Source: Gracilaria caudata (Eukaryota; Rhodophyta; Florideophyceae; Gracilariales; Gracilariaceae). Taken from it: 12,111 nucleotides of DNA. Location of the stretch: NCBI GenBank assembly GCA_030374735.1, contig JASCIV010000797.1, positions 1 to 12,111 of the forward strand, in the 5' to 3' direction. Below, piece after piece: positions 7,589 to 12,111 of this stretch. Numbering within the stretch: position 1 is the first letter of the stretch; each line of letters begins with the position of its first letter. Both the position numbers and the translations under genes were made by a program. A model generated the notes under the pieces. The model saw only the letters and a list, made by a program, of their open reading frames with translations, had not been told where the DNA came from and searched no databases.

Positions 7589-7873
7589 CTAGGTTGAACT
7601 CGCACACACAAACCTACGATACTGAATACTAAAACCAGGCTTTTTTTGAGATATCTCTCTGAAACAGTCTTTTCTCCCTCGCAGAACTCCCTTTCCCGTT
7701 TGGTCGATTCACATTGCGGCGACTATAGCGGGTGCGGATAGGAGGAGTGAACATTGCAAGTGCAATAAGCAAGTGAACGCGTTCTCGGGCAGGCAGGGAG
7801 CGGAGCGATTGAACAATTCGAGATCAACAGCAGAAGATTCTGTGTGAGAGGCAGGAGGCGGCTCCCGACGCTG

Positions 7874-7897
7874 ACGCGTCACGGTACCGTAACGCGT
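7874..7897. repeat. 24-base near-perfect palindrome with flanking ACGCGT boxes
   Basis: ACGCGT at 7874-7879 and 7892-7897 flank the perfect palindrome ACGGTACCGT (7881-7890). Eleven of twelve base pairs match; only 7880/7891 fails. ACGCGT is the MCB cell-cycle box of fungi, but that use here is speculative. It could be a dimeric factor site or a cruciform-forming sequence. Confidence 0.7.
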
Positions 7898-8450
7898 GGA
7901 ATGGCAGCTCGCTCTTTTCCTGGAGCAGCTTCCACCTCACGCACGTGCCCACCAAAGTTTTGTTTCCATCGGCGGAACTCTGTTTTTCCAGAAACGATTT
8001 GTGCCACCTCAATCGACTCCTGACGTCCAGCGGCGCTGATTCTGCAGACGGCGCTGAAGAGCACAGTCATTGCCCGCCGGAGGGCTGCATATGCAACAGA
8101 CCAACGGCCATTGTGGGGAGCTGCGTCGAGTGTATTGGGAAGGAGCGTAGTACAGTACAGATCAAGTTTACCTGATAGACAGAGATTGATAGATGATTGT
8201 TGAGCGCAAGACTGAAAAACTAAAAACTATGGTAGAGATGATGAAGTGATGTTGCGACGCCAGCGGCAGGAAGTGTGCACGGCGCATGTTGCGTGCAATC
8301 GCCTTTGTCCCCACAACGCATGCAGATCATCATCCGCAGTGGTCGTTCACGGTGCATGATGCAGAGAAACGTGTGGTACATTGGGCACCAAAACTGGCGC
8401 GGTTTCGTGATGCTAACTTGATCACTGGAGACAAACCTAAACAACTTGAG

Positions 8451-8472
8451 TGATCATGGCCATGATCATGGC
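8451..8472. repeat. overlapping perfect palindromes
   Basis: TGATCATGGCCATGATCA at 8451-8468 is a perfect 18-base palindrome, and GCCATGATCATGGC at 8459-8472 is a second perfect palindrome of 14 bases overlapping it. Just upstream, TGATCACT (8419-8426) is the reverse complement of AGTGATCA (8449-8456), giving a nested alternative stem. The site is about 60 bases beyond the stop codon of the minus-strand gene, so it would fall in that gene's 3' untranslated region or mark the gene boundary. Confidence 0.75.
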
Positions 8473-8532
8473 GGTTTGGCCCTTCACTTGATTTCCGTCG
8501 ATGGTGGTGTGGAAAAAAAAAAGGGAGCGGGT

Positions 8533-8841
8533 TCAGTTGGACTCCGTGTACGTCCCGCCACGACTTGGAGAGTAGTGGTAGCTTGAGCCGTCGTTGTTTT
8601 TGATGAAGAAGCCGCCATCCGTTCCGTGGTTGGCGTAATGATAGCCATCGCCTTTGAGGCTTGTCCAGCGATTTCCATACTCATTCACGCCACTTCGCAA
8701 CTGACTCGGCGGTGGATTATTCAATACAAACTCATCACATTGTCCGGTGTACTTGCTCTCGTAATCCCATCCGTTTTGTTTGCGTGACGAATCTTTCGGT
8801 GGCGGCGAAGACACTTTCTGCTTGGAAAAAAAGCTGCCCAT
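8533..8841 (-). CDS. small Tyr/Gly-rich protein with N-myristoylation-type start
   Basis: 102 residues of unknown function. The open frame runs to an ATG at 9039 (168 residues), but ATG 8841 is preferred. It has A at -3 and G at +4, whereas the upstream one has T at -3, and it creates MGSFFSKQK, a textbook N-myristoylation sequence (Gly2, Ser6, Lys7). This suggests attachment to membranes. Residues 10-50 are Ser/Pro/Lys/Asn-rich with one Cys (35). Residues 51-98 are made of aromatic- and Gly-rich short strands (YGNRWTSLKGDGYHY, DGGFFIKNNDGSSYHY, SRGGTYT) that look like degenerate beta-hairpin repeats of about 12-16 residues. Similar W-T-S, DG-Y-Y strings occur in uncharacterised small eukaryotic proteins as far as I recall; I cannot name a family. 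The upstream 66 residues could be a 5' leader or, less likely, a real extension. Confidence 0.55.
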   Translation of the reverse strand: MGSFFSKQKVSSPPPKDSSRKQNGWDYESKYTGQCDEFVLNNPPPSQLRSGVNEYGNRWTSLKGDGYHYANHGTDGGFFIKNNDGSSYHYSPSRGGTYTESN

Positions 8842-9398
8842 GTTGGTACGGAAATTGCTGAGCGTGGTTTTGGGTGAGGTGGAGAATTCGGGAATGGGGT
8901 GCTTGGGGGGAAGGCAGTTTATGTACGCTTTCACGTTGCAGATGTTCTGTTGCTGGCAACCATTGCGCTTTGCTGTGTGGCTATCGTCTGGCACATACGG
9001 CTTAACACGAGAGAGATGAGGAGTTGTTGTTTGGGACATGGATTGATTTTAAGCCACCCCCACACCAATAGTGGAACGGTATCTGCGGCAGATTGCAACA
9101 GTGTACACGTTCATCAGGGACACTTTTCGTAGCCACGGCTAATTTTAGCGCTGAAGTTGCTGCCAGTACGCCACGTTCACACGCGCACAGATGCACACGA
9201 TGCACAGCGATTACACGCAACATTCAACAAGCTGCGACTCCCAATTGCCGTCAGAACGGTGGCTGGCAGACGCAAAACAGGCGTACAGCTCGAGCTCAAC
9301 GCATAAAGCAAAACGCAAAGCAAATCAGATTTATTGAATACATGTCATAAAGTCAATCATGGGGCAGCGCAAGTTGAACAACCAAAGTTTCAGATGCT
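8842..9398. other. intergenic region between two minus-strand small genes
   Basis: This interval should hold the promoter of the 8533-8841 gene and the 3' end of the 9399-9683 gene. An AATAAA lies on the minus strand at 9330-9335. The minus-strand string TTAAAATC near 9045-9052 is the only TATA-like motif close to the downstream gene. Short AC-rich and CAAA-rich stretches occur near 9180-9215 and 9300-9325. No other gene is supported. Confidence 0.4.
9330..9335 (-). terminator. AATAAA polyadenylation signal
   Basis: TTTATT on the plus strand reads AATAAA on the minus strand, 64 bases beyond the stop codon of the hexapeptide-repeat gene at 9399-9683. The spacing fits a standard eukaryotic cleavage and polyadenylation signal. 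I found no other canonical AATAAA placed so well for a gene in this window. Confidence 0.5.
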
Positions 9399-9683
9399 TC
9401 AGGCTTCGTTTTGGGCGTCTTTCGTTTCGTTTCCACAACGGTGTGAACCGAAGTTCGGCTGTGCGCGCTTCATGGCGTGCGCATGCGAACGGCGCCTCCT
9501 ATGCATATGGCATTTGCCATGCGATTTCGGTTTTGCAGGCGACTGATATTTGCCGTGCGACTGACAGTTCGTGCGCGACTCACATTTGGCGTGCGAATTG
9601 ACGTTTGCGTGCGAACAACTGCCCGACACGCGATTTGCTGTCATGCACATATTGGGCGTTCCGCACCACAAGTACGTGCACAT
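9399..9683 (-). CDS. small basic protein with six hexapeptide repeats
   Basis: Putative 94-residue protein, not recognised. Residues 24-59 are six consecutive hexapeptides of the SHxKxx type (SHANVN, SHAKCE, SRTNCQ, SHGKYQ, SPAKPK, SHGKCH), encoded by an 18-base tandem repeat. They are followed by a basic HRRRRSHAHAMKR segment (61-73). Seven Cys are scattered (2, 7, 13, 23, 34, 40, 58), with an eighth at 83. There is no signal peptide. The frame stays open upstream only to a TTG at 9764; ATG 9683 has A at -3 and is the first ATG downstream of the TATATAAAA at 9872-9880. An AATAAA lies 64 bases after the stop. This set of signals supports a transcribed gene, but all three frames of an 18-base repeat give hexapeptides, so the strand and coding status need RNA evidence. 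The His/Cys/Lys content could suit metal or nucleic-acid binding; that is speculation. Confidence 0.35.
   Translation of the reverse strand: MCTYLWCGTPNMCMTANRVSGSCSHANVNSHAKCESRTNCQSHGKYQSPAKPKSHGKCHMHRRRRSHAHAMKRAQPNFGSHRCGNETKDAQNEA
9513..9620. repeat. 18-base tandem repeat, six copies
   Basis: Six head-to-tail 18-base units start at 9513, 9531, 9549, 9567, 9585 and 9603, with a shared core like TTTGCCGTGCGACTGACA and a nearly constant GCGA. Copies differ at several positions, so the array is old or under weak constraint. The 18-base length keeps reading frame. A less clear seventh copy may follow at 9621-9638. Confidence 0.75.
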
Positions 9684-10384
9684 TGTTGAACGACGCTGTT
9701 GAAGAAATGCTGCCTGTACAAGACGCTTTCGGCGTGATGATTGTGAAGATATCGGTGAGAACAAAACAATGGATGGCGTGCAGAGAGAACGGTGAAAAAG
9801 GCGATCTCAACTGGGAACAACGACGAAGGTGGTGTGGAGATGATGGTCGGGCTTTGGTGGCGGTACGTGCGTTTTATATACGCCTGTTGATGCGGTGAGT
9901 GTGACAGACACGTCTTACTTGTCGAGCTTCCGTCAGTTGTTGTGGTGTGCATGCGCGAGCGACGTGCATGCTTGTTTCACGTTGCTGCACAGCTACTTTT
10001 TGTTCCGCACTTGTGCTCGCCCGTTCTCATCGCGGTGTAACCCCGTCCACAGCTCAAAGTGATTTGTGAAGGGCATGGGGGAGGGGGGTGTGTGTGCTCA
10101 CCGAGCTTACAGCTACAAAAGCGCTGACAAAAAGCTTACAGCTTGTTCTTCTGTAAGTTTCTTGCGCTCAAACTGCCGTGGCAGCAATGCGCACAACAGC
10201 GTCGCGGCATGCAAACTGGCAATGCTGGAAGGCGCCGCGCGTTGGCTGCTCAACCGCTCTGTAACCAACATGCGCTTCTCTGTTCTTCCAGCCGCGAAGC
10301 CATCAGTTCTTCTCTCTTCGTACAAATGCCGACGCCGCAGTGTGAACAACACCGCCGTCCCACCTTTGATCATATCATACCAAT
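9684..10384. other. intergenic region between divergent small genes
   Basis: The left 190 bases are the presumed promoter and leader of the minus-strand repeat gene; the remainder should contain the promoter of the secreted-peptide gene. Visible elements are a G-rich tract with runs of 3, 5 and 6 G at 10071-10088, a direct repeat AGCTTACAGCT at 10104-10114 and 10133-10143, and a small hairpin CTTACAG/CTGTAAG at 10135-10141 and 10151-10157. Several ATGs between 10180 and 10330 imply that the peptide transcript starts later than about 10330 or is spliced. No convincing frame otherwise. Confidence 0.4.
9872..9880 (-). promoter_or_regulatory. TATA box for the hexapeptide-repeat gene
   Basis: On the minus strand the sequence reads TATATAAAA, an exact match to the TATA consensus. 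Transcription starting about 30 bases downstream (near 9845) would meet no ATG until 9683, the chosen start of the repeat gene. Read on the plus strand the match is poor, so the orientation favours the minus strand. Confidence 0.45.
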
Positions 10385-10588
10385 ATGGTACGCCTCACTG
10401 CCCTCGCCGTTCTGCTCTTGTTTTTCTTCTTGACCGCTGCTTCAGCGAAAAGATGCCGTGCGTGTCGCGGAGGGCACTGTTGTGGTATGCACAGCAAGTG
10501 TGCTCGTGGTAATACGTTTCACTGCTGCGACCGAACTGGCTTTCGAGCACACTGCAGACAGAAGCACAACGCTGCGATGCACATGTGA
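10385..10588 (+). CDS. secreted cysteine-rich peptide (8 Cys)
   Basis: 67-residue precursor. The ATG has A at -3 and G at +4. Residues 1-21 are a clear signal peptide (LTALAVLLLFFFLTAASA, cleavage after Ala21). The mature part is about 46 residues, strongly basic and His-rich, with eight Cys at 24, 27, 32, 33, 39, 47, 48 and 57: C-x2-C-x4-CC-x5-C-x7-CC-x8-C. Eight cysteines could form four disulphides. Two CC pairs recall granulin-like or small antimicrobial folds, but the spacing matches no family I can name. It could be a defence peptide, a signal, a matrix component or a metal-binding peptide; no function is asserted. It stands alone, with no paralogue in the window. The small size and lone exon mean it would be missed by most gene callers. 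Confidence 0.6.
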   Translation: MVRLTALAVLLLFFFLTAASAKRCRACRGGHCCGMHSKCARGNTFHCCDRTGFRAHCRQKHNAAMHM

Positions 10589-10999
10589 ACTCGTGAATGA
10601 ATCACATCGTGCATATCTATCGAATCATTGCCTACGCCTTTTCAACCACAAATCATCGCATACATGCTTTTAAGGAGCACAACTGTACGTCCGGAATTCG
10701 GCACTTGCTTCATGTTCATCTTCTTGAGCGCAGCTTGAGCGAACAAGCGTGGTACTTGTCCATCGGCAAGAGAAACGCACGCGTGCACAAATATACCCGT
10801 ACTATTAAAAGCAACAACTACCTTCGTAGCTCTTCCGTCTCTCATCAGCTTCGTCAGCAGCGAGATCGGTTCGGTTCATTCCTGAAGCATCTGAATTTAG
10901 CTGTCGGCCACCTAATTGCAAATTCAAAACACTTCACTGTCAGCAGAGCCGCTGACACCCAGCTAAATTTCGTCCGCCCCACTCTCGCCGTCCCCCGCG
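10589..10999. other. intergenic region, convergent 3' ends
   Basis: This gap lies between the end of the secreted-peptide gene and the stop of the minus-strand dioxygenase gene. It is more AT-rich than the flanking genes. A plus-strand frame crosses it but continues antisense through the dioxygenase gene and looks like a shadow. No canonical polyadenylation signal for either gene is evident, and I see no RNA gene. Confidence 0.4.
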
Positions 11000-12046
11000 T
11001 CACTCAGCGTCCGAAGCGTTCAAAGCGGCGTCCTTCTTCACCAAGCTCTGTTCAACCAGCGCAGACGTACTGGCGCCGCCCGAAATGGGCTCATATCCGC
11101 GCGCGTCCCCCTCCGCACAGAAGCGCGGGTGCGTCTCAATCACGCTCCGTTTATCCGGTTCGTGAAAGTACGCCACCGCGTACCGACTCTTACCGCACGC
11201 GCACCCATCGCTCACCACCACGCGATGCATCGGCGCCATCCACACATCATTCGTCACGCGCGCTGCAAGCCGTCCAATCATCACAACCGCGCAGCCCTGC
11301 GGCGGTATCGGCACGTCCATCCACACGCTCTGCGCGTGTGCGCCGCACGCGTCGCGTTCACGCTTCACTTGTAAACCGGCGCTGTGCACGAACAGGAACG
11401 TGAAGAAGCCAAAGTCGCGATGCTCGGCGAGACGGATGGACGACGTTTCGTCGTCACCCGTGCTTTGGCCGCGCACAAAGTGGCACGGCGGGTAGTGCAT
11501 CATGCGAACCGTCGTCAAGTCGCGCTCTTTCACGCAGCGGCCAAAGGTGTCCAGCGGAATGTCCAGCGCCAGCGCGCACGCAATCGCGAGACGCGACGCC
11601 GCGTTGCTCATGCTGTGGTAGAACTGCGTGCTGACGCGTTCAAAGTCGCGCGGATACTTGCTGTAATCGGGCTTGATACGCATCGGGTCGGTGATGTTGT
11701 ACGCCTCCTTCAGATCGAACGCGCGTCGATGATTGTAACTCTCCATACCGCGAGCAATGTATCCACCGCTGAGTGTGGCGTCATACCGCTTGAGTGAATC
11801 CAACTTGTGTTGCAACGGCAGTGCGAACAGCTGCTGTGTCATGTGGAACGCGGCGTGCAGCTGCGCGGCGGGAAGACCGAAGTTGCGCAGAAACAACACG
11901 CCGTGGCGTCGAAGCGCCGCGTCGATTTGCGCCGCAACGCTGCGTTGCTCGCGCGTGATGTGCGGCGGCGGCGCATCGAGCGGCACGTTGCAAAACGGCG
12001 AGAAGTCGACGAGCGGAACTTCACAGCCGCGCGGCTGCGCCTCCAT
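11000..12046 (-). CDS. isopenicillin-N-synthase-like 2-oxoglutarate/Fe(II) dioxygenase
   Basis: 348 residues, a full-length member of the plant/fungal/bacterial DIOX_N plus 2OG-FeII_Oxy family. The N-terminal domain has EVPLVDFSPF (9-18), the GVLFLRNFGLP strand (49-59) with a typical LFALP..K segment (73-81), and GGYIARGMES (94-103). The jelly-roll core has the iron ligands His209 and Asp211 in LAEHRDFGFFTFLF and His274 in APMHRVV, with GLQV (224-227) and TNDVW (265-269) as usual. The cosubstrate Arg is Arg288 in SRYAVAYFHEP. In most relatives this is RxS (RYS); here the Ser is Ala290, an uncommon change at a residue that contacts the carboxylate. Such enzymes hydroxylate, desaturate or cyclise small molecules in the cytosol using O2. 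The substrate cannot be told. The start at 12046 is the only ATG ahead of the conserved N-terminus; only 65 bases of upstream sequence, including the odd G run, are visible. Confidence 0.88.
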   Translation of the reverse strand: MEAQPRGCEVPLVDFSPFCNVPLDAPPPHITREQRSVAAQIDAALRRHGVLFLRNFGLPAAQLHAAFHMTQQLFALPLQHKLDSLKRYDATLSGGYIARGMESYNHRRAFDLKEAYNITDPMRIKPDYSKYPRDFERVSTQFYHSMSNAASRLAIACALALDIPLDTFGRCVKERDLTTVRMMHYPPCHFVRGQSTGDDETSSIRLAEHRDFGFFTFLFVHSAGLQVKRERDACGAHAQSVWMDVPIPPQGCAVVMIGRLAARVTNDVWMAPMHRVVVSDGCACGKSRYAVAYFHEPDKRSVIETHPRFCAEGDARGYEPISGGASTSALVEQSLVKKDAALNASDAE

Positions 12047-12062
12047 CGTGACGCCTTCGAAC

Positions 12063-12111
12063 GGGGGGGGGGGGGGGGGGGGGGCTCCCCGGCGCGGGCG
12101 CGCGGGGAGTT
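12063..12111. other. G22 homopolymer and GC-only hairpin at window end
   Basis: Twenty-two consecutive G (12063-12084) are followed by a 25-base segment (12085-12109) with CTCCCC pairing with GGGGAG and GCGCG pairing with CGCGC around a 2-base loop and one bulged G. The composition is unlike anything else in the window. A sequencing or assembly artefact at a contig end is the simplest reading; a real G-tract in the dioxygenase promoter is the alternative. Confidence 0.6.

Larger units (their letters stand above)
7589..8532. other. 944-base region without a supported gene
   Basis: Open frames here are short and begin at GTG or TTG rather than ATG, and none shows a domain. The interval does contain structured DNA: ATTGCA-AG-TGCAAT at 7753-7766, a 24-base near-perfect palindrome at 7874-7897, an inverted 8-mer at 8419-8456, and overlapping perfect palindromes at 8451-8472. 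An A10 run lies at 8513-8522 just past the stop of the minus-strand gene. I see no tRNA A/B boxes. A non-coding RNA cannot be excluded. Confidence 0.45.

Noticed and set aside
7690..7735. GGTCGATTC, resembling a tRNA B box
   Set aside because: No A box or cloverleaf can be placed upstream, and no acceptor stem pairs.
7945..8175. 76-residue plus-strand frame with several Cys
   Set aside because: It begins at GTG with no internal ATG near the start, has no signal peptide, and lies over no regulatory context.
8220..8444. 74-residue minus-strand frame with Cys and His
   Set aside because: It starts at TTG, and its only ATGs are internal and short of any motif.
10071..10088. G-rich tract as a G-quadruplex
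   Set aside because: Only three separated G runs are present; a fourth needs the last run to be split without a loop.
10066..10512. 148-residue plus-strand frame overlapping the secreted peptide
   Set aside because: It starts at GTG. The overlapping frame with a clean signal peptide and paired cysteines is far more protein-like.
10597..11403. 268-residue plus-strand frame rich in Arg and Ser
   Set aside because: It runs antisense through the C-terminal half of the well-supported dioxygenase gene, and its Arg/Pro/Ser/His composition is what reversed GC-rich codons give. It has no domain.
11384..11797. 137-residue plus-strand frame
   Set aside because: Antisense shadow of the dioxygenase gene, with no recognisable feature.

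Overview
The window looks like nuclear DNA of an intron-poor eukaryote. Long uninterrupted reading frames lie on both strands and are separated by hundreds of bases. There is no operon-like packing and no Shine-Dalgarno spacing. The preferred starts are ATGs in Kozak-like context, and one small gene has a TATATAAAA box and an AATAAA signal. The gene content is a PIF/Harbinger transposon with a SANT-like companion, a cysteine-rich ephrin-receptor-like extracellular protein, a long ankyrin protein, a small myristoylated-looking protein, a small secreted 8-Cys peptide and an isopenicillin-N-synthase-like dioxygenase. This would fit a red alga, an oomycete-like protist or an early-branching fungus. 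I cannot choose between these from the sequence alone.

Layout. 1-1746: part of a PIF/Harbinger-type DNA transposon, with the C-terminal part of a DDE transposase on + converging on a SANT/Myb-like accessory protein on -. 1747-3108: no confident gene; it holds two weak open frames, an 11+6 bp hairpin and a cluster of AACTTTG motifs, and may contain the right end of the transposon. 3109-4947 (+): secreted Cys-rich protein with more than twenty CxxC knuckles. 4948-5338: intergenic and likely promoter, with a GA repeat and two CCAAT boxes. 5339-7588 (+): 749-residue ankyrin protein. 7589-8532: no gene seen, but two strong palindromes. 8533-8841 (-): 102-residue Tyr/Gly-rich protein starting MGSFFSKQ. 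9399-9683 (-): small gene encoding six hexapeptide repeats, framed by a TATA box and AATAAA. 10385-10588 (+): 67-residue secreted peptide with 8 cysteines. 11000-12046 (-): 2OG-Fe(II) dioxygenase-like enzyme. 12063-12111: a run of 22 G followed by a GC-only hairpin, which looks like a contig-end artefact.

The two transposon proteins probably act together, with the SANT-like protein binding DNA or carrying the transposase into the nucleus. The remaining genes show no evident pathway link. The least explained items are the two small peptides and the hexapeptide-repeat gene, all short enough to be missed by routine gene calling, and the 500-residue C-terminal part of the ankyrin protein.
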